Below, in pieces: positions 28,306 through 37,551 of a DNA stretch of 64,000 bases. The DNA lies in NCBI RefSeq assembly GCF_003286915.1, contig NZ_QMFY01000010.1, forward strand, positions 1-64,000, written 5' to 3'. The position numbers were made by a program, and so were the translations under genes. The DNA is from Pseudochryseolinea flava. Its GTDB lineage: Bacteria; Bacteroidota; Bacteroidia; Cytophagales; Cyclobacteriaceae. Numbering within the stretch: the stretch's first letter is position 1; every line of letters starts with the position of its first letter. The notes below the pieces were generated by a model that ran no database searches, was not told the DNA's origin, and saw nothing but the letters and a program-made list of their open reading frames with translations.

Positions 28306-29181
28306 ATGAAGAAGTTTTTCGGAACAGGTGTCGCCCTGGTCACGCCCTTTACAGAATCACTCGAGATCGATTACAAAGCCCTCAAGAAATTACTCCGCCA
28401 TACCGCGAAGGGTGTCGATTATTATGTCGTGATGGGAACAACCGCCGAATCACCAACCATTTCAGCTACTGAAAAGGAAGCGGTTCTTGAATTTGTAAAG
28501 GCAAACAATCCCGACAAACTTCCTATCGTATACGGCATCGGCGGTAACGACACACACAAAACAATTGAAGAAATTGAAAAGGCGAACCTCAAAGGTGTTG
28601 ACGCACTGCTTTCGGTAAGCCCCTATTATAATAAGCCTTCCCAAGAAGGTATCTATCAGCACTTCAAAAAGGTAGCCGATAAATCTCCCGTTCCTTTGAT
28701 ACTCTACAATGTTCCGGGTCGCACGGGTTCTAACATTGCCGCTGAAACCACCTTGCGCCTTGCCGAACACCCGAACATTATTGGAATTAAAGAAGCATCT
28801 GGGAATGTTGAGCAATGCATTAAGATCGCGAAGCACGCCCCAAAAGATTTCCTATTGATTTCTGGTGACGACATGCTAACGGTAGCCCTATATGCACTTG
28901 GTGGAAAAGGCGTAATCTCAGTACTCGCCAACCCATTCCCAGTCATCTTCAGAAAGATGAAGGAATTTGCTTTTGCAGGAAACTATCCGAAAGCTGCACT
29001 CGAACAGTACAAGATCTCTGATATCAACGGACCGATGTACGAAGAAGGAAATCCTGTCGGCGCCAAATACTTGTTATCGAAATTAGCAATCACAGAGGCA
29101 CATGTACGATTGCCGCTGGTGAAAGCTTCACTCCCACTACAGAAAAAGATTGATGGGTTATACGAATCCATGAAGAAGTAA
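28306..29181 (+). CDS. dapA: 4-hydroxy-tetrahydrodipicolinate synthase
   Basis: The 291-residue protein is a TIM-barrel aldolase of the DapA family. It has the N-terminal GTGVALVTPF, MGTTAESPT with the substrate-binding Thr pair, YNVPGRTG with the catalytic Tyr, and GIKEASGN with the Schiff-base Lys. It condenses pyruvate with aspartate semialdehyde, the first step of diaminopimelate and lysine synthesis. Its stop overlaps the start of the GNAT gene (TAATG), indicating translational coupling. Confidence 0.93.
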   Translation: MKKFFGTGVALVTPFTESLEIDYKALKKLLRHTAKGVDYYVVMGTTAESPTISATEKEAVLEFVKANNPDKLPIVYGIGGNDTHKTIEEIEKANLKGVDALLSVSPYYNKPSQEGIYQHFKKVADKSPVPLILYNVPGRTGSNIAAETTLRLAEHPNIIGIKEASGNVEQCIKIAKHAPKDFLLISGDDMLTVALYALGGKGVISVLANPFPVIFRKMKEFAFAGNYPKAALEQYKISDINGPMYEEGNPVGAKYLLSKLAITEAHVRLPLVKASLPLQKKIDGLYESMKK

Positions 29182-29681
29182 TGAACGACGTTGTTATTCG
29201 TAACGCAGGCCCTGCCGACATCCCTATTATTCAAGAACTTGCCGAGTTAATTTGGTGGCCGACTTATTCGCCGATTGTGGCACCGGAACAAATCCGGTTT
29301 ATGCTCGACTTGATATATTCTTCCGCTGCCCTTGAAAAAGTAATGCAGGAAGGTACGCAGCGATTTTTATTGCTTCAAGATGATAACGGGTACCAAGGCT
29401 TTGCCGCATTTGGCGTTCGCGCCGAAGATGACACGATCTTTAAACTTCACAAGCTTTACATCGATACGAGAAACCAAGGCAAGGGCTATGGAAAAATGCT
29501 GATCAATGAAATCAAAACGCGTTTGCGACAGAACGGAATTCGTACGCTAGACCTAAACGTAAATCGACACAACAAAGCCAAGTCGTTTTACGAGAAACTT
29601 GGCTTTGTCGTTATCAAAGAGGAAGATGTTTCGATCGGACCTTATTGGATGAATGATTTCGTGATGCGTCTCACGTTCTAG
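29181..29681 (+). CDS. GNAT N-acetyltransferase
   Basis: The 166-residue protein is a single GNAT domain. The acetyl-CoA motif is KLYIDTRNQGKGYGKMLI (Q-x-x-G-x-G), followed by LDLNVNRHNKAKSFYEKLGF. The substrate is unknown. Its ATG shares bases with the dapA stop. It converges with the permease at 29684 with a 2-bp gap. Confidence 0.8.
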   Translation: MNDVVIRNAGPADIPIIQELAELIWWPTYSPIVAPEQIRFMLDLIYSSAALEKVMQEGTQRFLLLQDDNGYQGFAAFGVRAEDDTIFKLHKLYIDTRNQGKGYGKMLINEIKTRLRQNGIRTLDLNVNRHNKAKSFYEKLGFVVIKEEDVSIGPYWMNDFVMRLTF

Positions 29682-29683
29682 GA

Positions 29684-32110
29684 TCATTCACTCCGCAATG
29701 ACTTCACGGGATTAGCCACAGCGGTCTGTAGCGATTTATAACCCACCGTCACCAACGCAATCAAGACGCATATGCCGCATGTGCCGACGATACTGCCCCA
29801 GGTTACCGGCACATGATAGGCGAACGACTCTAGCCATTGTCCGAGTAACCAAACCGCAATTGGAGCTGCTATTACAAAAGCAATGACGACGAGCTTGAGA
29901 TAACTATTGGACAACATCACCACAATTTGCGCCGACGTCGCCCCCAGTACTTTTCGGATTCCAATCTCTTTGGTTCGCTGCTCGGTCATGAAAGATGCCA
30001 ACGCGAACAGACCCAAGCACGCCAACGCAATGGCTACTGAGGCCGCCAGTCCAAAGATTTGCCCATGGCGAGCATCCTGTTTATAGAAATCGCCAAGTCT
30101 ATCATCTAAGAAATTATACTCTAACAAGTGCGCGGGGTCAACTTTATGCAACGCACTGGCTAAGCCTTTTAACGTCTCGGGCATGTTGCCGCCATCAACA
30201 CGCACAGAAAAATAATCGATCGGCTGAATTTCATTTTGACGATATGCAAGCACCAGTGGTGCTATCTTTTGATGGAGTGATTGAAAATGAAAGTCTTTCA
30301 CTACGCCTATGATTTTTCCTGCCAACGGTTTCTCAAACTGTTCCTCCGACGATCCGTTTGACATCGATTCGAGTGTTATATCCGCTCCTACTGGCGATTT
30401 CAATCCCAACAATTCCGCCGCACTTTCATTGATCAAATAAGCGCTGGTATCTGCAATATTTCCAGCCTGGAAGTTGCGTCCCTCGACAAGATCTATGTTG
30501 AATGTCGCAAGGAAATCCTCGTCTATTCCAATGAAGTAAGACTTATCCTGAACGGGTCCCTGGAAAGTTCGGGTGCCAACCTGAAGTAGGTTCTTCCATT
30601 CGCCCGGCACGCGCGATGACAGCGAAACACTTTGCACATGGGGTAGTTTCTTGATTTCTTCCTTTACCACATCAGCACCGCGTCGCACATCGCGTGTATT
30701 AATATCCATCACAATAATTTGGTTGTGATCGAAGCCAAGATGTTTATTTTGAATGAATGATAATTGATCCCATGCTACAAAAGTGGCGAGGATGAGCATT
30801 ACAGCAAGTCCGAATTGAAACACCACAAGTGCTTGGCGCAATGTTCCGCCACCTGCGGACTTAGCACCTTTGATGGCCGCAGAAGGCTTCAACGCCGAGA
30901 GAAAAAATGCCGGATAACATCCCGAAAGCGTTCCTGTAACCACCGTGAACAGCACGATCGTGCCAATGATCTCTGGGCGCCACAAGTGTTCGAGTTCAAT
31001 CGTCTTTCCAGTGAATGTATTAAACAAGGGAAGCAATGCATTGACCAACACAAAGGCAATAACCAAGGCAAGTAATGAAATCATATTCGATTCAACGATG
31101 AACTGAACAATGAGATTGAACCGCGACGCCCCGGCAACTTTCTTAACAGCCACTTCTTTACCACGCGTAATGGAGAGTGACGTTGAAAGATTGACGTAGT
31201 TAATGGATGCGATCAAAAGGATGAACAATCCTACGGCCGTTAAGATATACATGTATGATATCGCGCCTGGATTAGATGCAAATCCACCGAGAATATCCGC
31301 GGAATAAAAATGTACATCGTCCATGGGTTGAAGGCCGATTGCCACTGTTGCCGACTCAGGTGCAAGGTGTCGCTTCGTCTCTTCCGTTATCAACTTCTCG
31401 AGTTTTTTCACCGACGCATTTCCTTTCAACAACATGTACGTCGCGAAGTTATTACCATCCCAGTCGTTTGGCATCTCTTCCACATACCATCGTGCCTGCG
31501 CAAAACTCGCTATCGAAAAGAACATGTTACCTTGGATGTGCGAGTTGGTAGGAAAATCCTCAAGTACTGCCGTAACGCGAAAAGTTTGCTGATCGCGATC
31601 ATTCGAGATCATTTCATCCACGACGTCTGTTTTCCCAAAAAGCTTTATCGCCGCCGACTGCGTAATGACAGCCGTATTGGGTTGTGTCAATGCATCTTTC
31701 CGGCTACCGTGTACAATGGCGAAATCAAAAATATCCATGAATCCTTGATCGACAATATTCAAGGGATCATGCACGGTGTTCTCAGTACCTACGCCAGTCA
31801 AGTTAGCGCGACCGAATGTTGTGATGCGTGTGGCATTCGTGATGTCTGGAAACTGTTCCTTTAGATTCGCCAATTGAAATCCAACATCTGCTACTTTTGT
31901 TATGGCGCCGTCATCAGCCTTCTCTGTTTCAATCACACGATAAATCTGACTATGATTCTCGTGCTGATGGTCGAATGTGAGTTCGTCATGAATATACAAT
32001 CCGATAAAGGTGACGCAAGCCAGGCTTAAAGAAAGTCCGCCGACATTGATCAAGGTGTAAGATCTGTATTTGGCGAGGAACCTGGCTGCGACTTTGAACA
32101 TAGGGAACAT
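29684..32110 (-). CDS. FtsX/MacB-type ABC transporter permease, full length
   Basis: The 808-residue protein has an N-terminal membrane helix and a MacB-PCD periplasmic domain. Helices of the first FtsX module carry ILLIASINYVNLSTSLSITRGKEVAVKKVAGASR. A second periplasmic domain follows, then a C-terminal FtsX module (TKEIGIRKVLGATSAQIVVML) ending NPVKSLRSE. The architecture matches lipoprotein- or toxin-export permeases or uncharacterised Bacteroidota MacB-like permeases. No ATPase gene is adjacent, so it would share an ATPase encoded elsewhere. It is the intact counterpart of the broken gene at 1989-4376. Confidence 0.85.
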   Translation of the reverse strand: MFPMFKVAARFLAKYRSYTLINVGGLSLSLACVTFIGLYIHDELTFDHQHENHSQIYRVIETEKADDGAITKVADVGFQLANLKEQFPDITNATRITTFGRANLTGVGTENTVHDPLNIVDQGFMDIFDFAIVHGSRKDALTQPNTAVITQSAAIKLFGKTDVVDEMISNDRDQQTFRVTAVLEDFPTNSHIQGNMFFSIASFAQARWYVEEMPNDWDGNNFATYMLLKGNASVKKLEKLITEETKRHLAPESATVAIGLQPMDDVHFYSADILGGFASNPGAISYMYILTAVGLFILLIASINYVNLSTSLSITRGKEVAVKKVAGASRFNLIVQFIVESNMISLLALVIAFVLVNALLPLFNTFTGKTIELEHLWRPEIIGTIVLFTVVTGTLSGCYPAFFLSALKPSAAIKGAKSAGGGTLRQALVVFQFGLAVMLILATFVAWDQLSFIQNKHLGFDHNQIIVMDINTRDVRRGADVVKEEIKKLPHVQSVSLSSRVPGEWKNLLQVGTRTFQGPVQDKSYFIGIDEDFLATFNIDLVEGRNFQAGNIADTSAYLINESAAELLGLKSPVGADITLESMSNGSSEEQFEKPLAGKIIGVVKDFHFQSLHQKIAPLVLAYRQNEIQPIDYFSVRVDGGNMPETLKGLASALHKVDPAHLLEYNFLDDRLGDFYKQDARHGQIFGLAASVAIALACLGLFALASFMTEQRTKEIGIRKVLGATSAQIVVMLSNSYLKLVVIAFVIAAPIAVWLLGQWLESFAYHVPVTWGSIVGTCGICVLIALVTVGYKSLQTAVANPVKSLRSE

Positions 32111-32316
32111 AAGAATAGGTTAATGTGTCGAATGGCGTGATCCAATAATAAGACCAACTTAAAAATGGCTTACACGGACCAAATAAAGCGTTTCTATTCG
32201 ATGGCATTGTGCGGAGACGAAAACAGACGTTCGATTACGGTCAGTACCTACCGTTGGTAGAAAGATCCGAGACTTGCCGCAACTCATGTTTGCATAAACT
32301 GTTCGAAGAGTGTTAA

Positions 32317-33312
32317 TTGCTGTTTAATAAAGCGCTAATTGTGGCTTGGTATAAAGAATTTGGACTCACGGAAATTATCTTCATCGCCCTGTTCGCGGTG
32401 TTCTACGCTGGCTACCTTTTCCGGGTAATTCGTTTGGGGATCAAACTTAAGACTCCTTACCACAGGATCTTTATAAAGCTTGCCCTACGCTCTGTATACT
32501 TCGCGCTATTCATTGTCGCTTTGCTTGGCCCCTCTTACGGCGGCTCTAAAAAGGAAGTGAAGTCCGTCGGAAAGGACATCATGATCTGCGTGGACCTATC
32601 CAAATCAATGGATGCTTTCGATATCCAACCAACGCGGTTAGAAAAGATAAAATACGAACTCAAGAAGATTGTCGACGCGTTCAACTCGGATAGAATTGGC
32701 GTGGTTATTTTTTCATCTGAAGCGTTTATGCAGTGCCCGCTAACCTATGATCAAAATGCCTTGAACTTGTTTATCGAGACCATGAATAGCGGGTTGGTGC
32801 CCGGTGGTGGAACGGATTTCGGCCCTCCGCTCAAGATGGCACTGAGCAAGCTTACGGAAGAGACCGAAGGACCATCGACGCAAGCCAAATCCAAAGTCAT
32901 TATTTTAATTAGCGATGGCGAAGATTTTGGTGATGACACCGACGCCATTGCCAACAAAATTGAAAATGAAAGCATCAAACTCTTTGCATTGGGCATCGGC
33001 ACACAACAAGGTGGCAACATTTACGCGGCGAATGGATTGAAGCGAGACCGCGAAGGCAAAGTAGTATTGACTAAACTCAATGCAGAGTCATTACAAAAAA
33101 TTGCCAACAAAACCGACGGCCAATATTTCGAAATCAATGACTCGCGCAATGACGTATCAAGAATGATCAACACGATTGGAAAAATTGAAGGGGAACTGCG
33201 CGACGCCAAAATGCTAGACGTTACGGCAAACAAGTACTTCTACTATCTCCTTGCTGCGGCAGTATTACTCCTTGTGGATATTGTACTTTCTTTAAAGACC
33301 GTTAAAATATGA
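32317..33312 (+). CDS. BatB-like von Willebrand A membrane protein
   Basis: The product has 331 residues from TTG at 32317 (a GTG at 32341 is possible). It has two N-terminal membrane helices (about 15-35 and 50-68), then a vWA domain (about 85-280) with metal site ICVDLSKSMDAFDIQPTRLE (DxSxS), GGGTDFGPPL with the Thr, and ISDGEDFGDD. A C-terminal membrane helix follows (LLAAAVLLLVDIVLSL). This is the BatA/BatB type of Bacteroides aerotolerance proteins. It overlaps the next gene by 4 bp. The usual moxR, DUF58 and BatA genes are absent here, so the operon is partial or the genes have separated. Confidence 0.82.
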   Translation: MLFNKALIVAWYKEFGLTEIIFIALFAVFYAGYLFRVIRLGIKLKTPYHRIFIKLALRSVYFALFIVALLGPSYGGSKKEVKSVGKDIMICVDLSKSMDAFDIQPTRLEKIKYELKKIVDAFNSDRIGVVIFSSEAFMQCPLTYDQNALNLFIETMNSGLVPGGGTDFGPPLKMALSKLTEETEGPSTQAKSKVIILISDGEDFGDDTDAIANKIENESIKLFALGIGTQQGGNIYAANGLKRDREGKVVLTKLNAESLQKIANKTDGQYFEINDSRNDVSRMINTIGKIEGELRDAKMLDVTANKYFYYLLAAAVLLLVDIVLSLKTVKI

Positions 33313-34061
33313 ATCAACCGAAGAAGAAATCGTTCGACATCAAACAACTTTTGGTCAGCGTACTGCTGTTGTTGATCGTGTCGACGCTTGTTTTTTTGGG
33401 GATATTGGGGATGCGCAAAAGCAAGATTAGCGCCGTGAACAGTGCGATCAATGAAGGTAGAAAAGCATTTCTCGAAGCGAATTATCGCGACGCCGTCATC
33501 CAATTCGTAAGGGCGACCGATTCATTAAAATATGAGTCTGAGGCAACCGAACTAAACACTGCACATGCCATGTTTCTTTTATCGGGATCCGGAACCGCTA
33601 AGGAAACAAAAAGCGTTCAAGAGGTAATTCAAAACAAGAAAGACTCTGCACAACAAAGTAATGGACGCTCGGACATGGAGGCTTACACGACGTTGTCGGC
33701 CACGGCTGCTGATGAACTGATCGCATCCATTGCCTATAACCAAGTTGGTATTGTGAATTACCGCTCTTCGAAAGAACAGGTGAACGATACCATCGTACAA
33801 AATTCGATGGACTACTTTAAAGCGGCGTTGATTGCTGATCCTAAAAATGAAACAGCGCGTTACAACTACGAGATCTTGAAAAAGAAGAGCGAGTATCCTG
33901 ATTTAGTGATGAAGAAAGTGCGGGCATTGGTAAAGGAAAATCGTTACAATGAGGCGCACCAAGTGATGGAAACTGCGATCAAAAACGATCCAAGAATCGA
34001 GCAACGTAATCAGGGATTTTTAAAACGGTTAAAAGACATTATTAAGATTGACGGGCAATGA
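33309..34061 (+). CDS. Membrane-anchored tetratricopeptide-like protein of the Bat group
   Basis: The 250-residue protein has a short cytoplasmic start, a membrane helix (about 12-33) and a helical periplasmic region. That region has TPR-like repeats: KAFLEANYRDAVIQFVRATD, MDYFKAALIADPKNETARYNYEIL and NRYNEAHQVMETAIKNDP. It overlaps the BatB-like gene by 4 bp and the next gene by 4 bp, so the three are tightly coupled. The likely role is a scaffold in the Bat envelope complex. Confidence 0.65.
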   Translation: MNQPKKKSFDIKQLLVSVLLLLIVSTLVFLGILGMRKSKISAVNSAINEGRKAFLEANYRDAVIQFVRATDSLKYESEATELNTAHAMFLLSGSGTAKETKSVQEVIQNKKDSAQQSNGRSDMEAYTTLSATAADELIASIAYNQVGIVNYRSSKEQVNDTIVQNSMDYFKAALIADPKNETARYNYEILKKKSEYPDLVMKKVRALVKENRYNEAHQVMETAIKNDPRIEQRNQGFLKRLKDIIKIDGQ

Positions 34062-34726
34062 TCAAATTCTTCACCATATTATCGTTACTGTGCGCGAGCG
34101 TAATGCACGTTAATGCACAGATGCTCGAGGATCGGAAATTTCACGAAGCTTCCGACTACTATGTGAACAACGATCTGAAAACAGCCTTAGCTACTGTTAA
34201 GGAAGGCCTGCGCCAAAAGCCGGGTGATAAAAAACTCGAAGAATTAAGAAAGCTGTTAGAGAAAGAACAACAGCAGCAAAAAGAACAAGAGAAAAAAGAT
34301 CAGCAGAAGAAAGAGCAGGATAAAAAACAGCAAGAGCAACAGAAGAAAGATCAGCAAAAACAAGATCAGGAGAAGAAAGACCAGGAGAAAAAAGATCAAG
34401 AGAAGAAGGATCAGAAAGACAAGGACCAAAAAGATCAGAAGGATAAAGACCAACAGCAAAAAGATCAGGAGCAGAAGAATAAGGATCAGAAGGAAAAGAA
34501 AGGCGAAGAGCAAGAACAGAAAGAACAGAAGGAGAAAGAAGAGCAGGAAAAAAAAGATAAAAAAGAGCTGCCGCCGGATGTCGCGAAGAAACTAGAGCAG
34601 ATGAAAATCTCCGAAGACAAAGCGAAGATGATTCTGGAGGCCATGAAAAATCAGGAAACGCAATATCTGCAGCAGAATAAACGGAAGGCAACTGAAAAGA
34701 GAGATAAGTCTAAGCCGGATTGGTAG
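34058..34726 (+). CDS. BatC-like protein with a long Lys/Gln/Glu/Asp-rich region
   Basis: The 222-residue protein has a signal peptide (about 1-20), a short TPR-like part (DLKTALATVKEGLRQKPGD), then about 100 residues (roughly 66-168) made almost only of K, Q, E and D with recurrent KDQ and KKDQE units. It ends LPPDVAKKLEQMKISEDKAKMILEAMKNQETQYLQQ and a basic tail, which is the conserved end of BatC proteins. The low-complexity part is probably an extended coiled coil or a disordered linker in the periplasm. Its repetitive DNA (34256-34560) is prone to length change. Confidence 0.75.
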   Translation: MIKFFTILSLLCASVMHVNAQMLEDRKFHEASDYYVNNDLKTALATVKEGLRQKPGDKKLEELRKLLEKEQQQQKEQEKKDQQKKEQDKKQQEQQKKDQQKQDQEKKDQEKKDQEKKDQKDKDQKDQKDKDQQQKDQEQKNKDQKEKKGEEQEQKEQKEKEEQEKKDKKELPPDVAKKLEQMKISEDKAKMILEAMKNQETQYLQQNKRKATEKRDKSKPDW

Positions 34727-34802
34727 GCCTTGATTAAGCGTTGCACGGCATCTCAATCCCTTGATGACTTTTTGTAGTTTTAAGACCATGGTAACCTTCA
34801 AG

Positions 34803-35477
34803 ATGAAACTGCACATCACACTACTATTGCTAATTCCCTCCCTAATCGGTTGTTCCCAGGTGAAACAAAACGAATTGGTCGATTATGGCTTCAAGGGAAA
34901 CATCAAAAGTGTCGTGATCAAAGAACATCCGGGTCCGACAGAAGGGGCGTCGGGAAGTTGGACTGCAGAGAAAGAAACGACGCTCATAAGAACAATGGTC
35001 TTCGACCGAAGTGGGATGCTTGAAAACGAATCATTCGAAAGTCCCCAAACAAAATACTCACGGGCTTACACTAATCAAGGCAATAAAAAAATAAGTTGTG
35101 TAGAGCGAGGGGAACTCGAGGGCTCATCGACATTTAGCTACACAGATTCTTCGATGGTAGAAAGAAATCTCAATAAATCCGGTGTTCTAACGTTTGAAGC
35201 AATTACGGTTTTTGATAAGAACTTCCTCACGATCAAAGAGATTTATAAATATTATCGTCGTGATGGTCAGCTAACCAATACCACGGAGACCGTTTTCCAG
35301 AATCGAATCGATGGCTACTTCAATAAGTTCGTGTACACCGACAAGGGCAGCAAAGAAGTTACTGAGTATGAATACATCATTTTACAGCGCGACGAACGTG
35401 GCAACCCACTTCAAGCGTTAAAAAAAGAAAATGGCCAACCTTCAAGTCTAAAAATCTTTACTTACGAATACAAATAG
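34803..35477 (+). CDS. Lipoprotein of unknown function
   Basis: From ATG at 34803 (MKLHITLLLLIPSLIGC) it has 224 residues with a clear lipobox. The body is beta-rich with repeated YD-like hairpins, such as TVFDKNFLTIKEIYKYYRRDGQ and RDERGNPLQALKKENGQ. These recall short wall-associated or RHS-type repeats but do not reach a confident match. Envelope location is supported by the signal. It stands alone between the Bat group and a convergent gene. Confidence 0.5.
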   Translation: MKLHITLLLLIPSLIGCSQVKQNELVDYGFKGNIKSVVIKEHPGPTEGASGSWTAEKETTLIRTMVFDRSGMLENESFESPQTKYSRAYTNQGNKKISCVERGELEGSSTFSYTDSSMVERNLNKSGVLTFEAITVFDKNFLTIKEIYKYYRRDGQLTNTTETVFQNRIDGYFNKFVYTDKGSKEVTEYEYIILQRDERGNPLQALKKENGQPSSLKIFTYEYK

Positions 35478-35508
35478 TTACTCATTTCACAACTGAAGAA
35501 CTCCGTCG

Positions 35509-36087
35509 TCATCTTAAATGTAAATACTCGATGTGCACATACTTTTGATTGAAGTCTTTTCTTTCTTGGCCACTATATCCGTAATCGGCAAACATGGTTT
35601 GTATATCGGTGTAAAAGTCTAACGTTTTGTAACCGCTGATGTCTTGTCCTACATCGGCATACTGAAAATTCTTTTCGTAGTCCAACTTCTCGCCAACGTT
35701 GCTCTCCATCAATATACGATGTGGTGGATGTTGCGACTTCATGTAAATCGACCGAAGTACCTGCCCATTCTCCCAAGCTAAAAACCTTGTATCTCCCATG
35801 GTTGTTTGTTCATATCCAAATAGAACGACGGTACTGCATGCTTTCGATACTCGCATTAAAAAATCATCATGTTCCTCTGCAGAGCGATAAAAATCCAAGT
35901 CTACTTCAATCCAGTTTTCAACGTATGCATCGAACACAATAAAGGCGTAATTCATTTTGTCGAGAAACACTTCCCTGTATTCGTAGTCGAACGTAGCAAT
36001 CCTTCCCGTCGCATAGTTTTTTTCAATCAGCGCCTGCATCGCTTCCGTACGCACGTCTTTAATTAAAATCCTTCTTGCCGTTGCCAT
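35509..36087 (-). CDS. Hypothetical protein
   Basis: The 192-residue protein has no signal peptide or membrane helix. It is rich in aromatic and acidic residues (YEYREVFLDKMNYAFIVFDAYVENWIEVDLDFY). I recognise no family or active-site motif. Composition and length suggest a real cytoplasmic protein. It converges with the lipoprotein gene 31 bp away and is divergent from thiolase. Confidence 0.5.
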   Translation of the reverse strand: MATARRILIKDVRTEAMQALIEKNYATGRIATFDYEYREVFLDKMNYAFIVFDAYVENWIEVDLDFYRSAEEHDDFLMRVSKACSTVVLFGYEQTTMGDTRFLAWENGQVLRSIYMKSQHPPHRILMESNVGEKLDYEKNFQYADVGQDISGYKTLDFYTDIQTMFADYGYSGQERKDFNQKYVHIEYLHLR

Positions 36088-36267
36088 TTACGATCTTCCC
36101 CTTTTACAATTAAACCAAACACCGCAACCTTCCTTATGTGCCAAAATATACATTTAATAAGATCGAACCGAGTTTGTTCACCCTTCATAACGCCGAAAAT
36201 AAAAGGTACTCCGCCATTACGGATCAACTACAACTTATAACTTTACGAACAGACTCATTAACCAACC

Positions 36268-37446
36268 ATGAAAGAAGTATACATCATTTCGGCTGCCCGC
36301 ACTCCTATCGGAAGTTTCGGCGGCAGTCTATCATCGCTCACTGCGACCCAACTCGGTTCCATTGCTGTAAAAGGCGCACTTGAAAAATCTGGCGTCGACG
36401 CGAAGCTCGTGCAAGAACTATTTATTGGTAACGTCATTTCCGCAGGGCTGGGACAAGCACCGGTAACGCAGGTTGCTGCCGGCGCAGGTTTAGGATTTGA
36501 AATCCCAACCACACTTGTGAATAAAGTTTGCGCGTCTGGAATGAAAGCGGTGATGCTCGGTGCACAGTCTATTATGTTAGGACAAAATGATGTCGTCGTG
36601 GCCGGTGGCATGGAAAGCATGAGCAACATCCCCTACTACCTGATGAAAGCACGTTACGGCTATAAATTCGGAAACGGTGAACTCATTGACGGTCTTCAAC
36701 ACGATGGACTAACCGATGTATACAACCACTGCGCTATGGGTGTATGTGCCGACAACACGGCAAAGGAGATGAGCATTAGTCGTCAAGACCAAGATAACTA
36801 TGCGATCAATTCTTATAAGCGATCTGCTTCTGCATGGCAAGCCGGAAAATTCAAAGATGAAATAGTACCTGTTGAAATAAAAGACAGAAAGGGAAATGTC
36901 ACATTGTTTTCCGAAGATGAAGAGTATAAGAATGTTCAATTCGAAAAAATCGCGGGATTAAAACCAGCCTTTACAAAAGAAGGAACGGTGACAGCCGCAA
37001 ATGCATCGACATTGAACGATGGCGCCTCTGCCCTTGTATTGGTAAGCAAAGAAAAGGCGCAGGCCCTCGGCTTAAAACCGCTGGCGAAAATAAAAGGGTT
37101 TGCAGATGCGGCACAAGATCCAATGTGGTTTACCACAACGCCTTCACTCGCTATTCCGAAAGCCATGAAAATGGCTGGTGTAGAAGCTAAAAATGTTGGC
37201 TACTACGAAATCAACGAAGCATTCTCTGCCGTCGCAATTGCGAACAATATCAAGCTTGGATTAGATCCTGAAAAGGTGAACGTGAACGGTGGCGCTGTTG
37301 CACTGGGACACCCTCTTGGATCAAGCGGTTCACGCATCATCACTACGCTTGTAAACGTATTGAAACAAAACAATGCTGCGGTTGGCGTGGCTGGAATTTG
37401 TAACGGTGGTGGCGGCGCCTCGGCTATTGTCATTGAAATGTGCTGA
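36268..37446 (+). CDS. Acetyl-CoA C-acyltransferase (thiolase)
   Basis: The 392-residue thiolase shows NKVCASGMKAVMLGAQ with the nucleophile Cys at about 89, GGMESMSNIPYY, NGGAVALGHPLGSSG with the His, and a C-terminal GICNGGGGASAIVIE with the second Cys. It condenses or cleaves acetyl-CoA units (acetoacetyl-CoA formation or the last step of beta-oxidation). Which direction dominates cannot be told, so no symbol is given. A terminator follows at 37498. Confidence 0.9.
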   Translation: MKEVYIISAARTPIGSFGGSLSSLTATQLGSIAVKGALEKSGVDAKLVQELFIGNVISAGLGQAPVTQVAAGAGLGFEIPTTLVNKVCASGMKAVMLGAQSIMLGQNDVVVAGGMESMSNIPYYLMKARYGYKFGNGELIDGLQHDGLTDVYNHCAMGVCADNTAKEMSISRQDQDNYAINSYKRSASAWQAGKFKDEIVPVEIKDRKGNVTLFSEDEEYKNVQFEKIAGLKPAFTKEGTVTAANASTLNDGASALVLVSKEKAQALGLKPLAKIKGFADAAQDPMWFTTTPSLAIPKAMKMAGVEAKNVGYYEINEAFSAVAIANNIKLGLDPEKVNVNGGAVALGHPLGSSGSRIITTLVNVLKQNNAAVGVAGICNGGGGASAIVIEMC

Positions 37447-37497
37447 CGATCAAGCACTATCCTCAACCAACGTTGCACTATCGCGATGTACTATATC

Positions 37498-37535
37498 AAA
37501 CAGCTTTTCGTTATACGGAGAGCTGTTTTATTTTT
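37498..37535 (+). terminator. Terminator after thiolase
   Basis: AAACAGCT (37498-37505) pairs with AGCTGTTT (37521-37528) and is followed by TATTTTT. It also lies in the leader of the next gene. Confidence 0.65.
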
Positions 37536-37551
37536 GCTTAAATCTTTTCTC

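Noticed and set aside
34197-34691. Long hydrophobic or Ser/Pro-rich open frames on the strand opposite the BatC-like gene.
   Set aside because: They are shadows of the K/Q/E/D-rich coding tract, whose reverse complement lacks stops.
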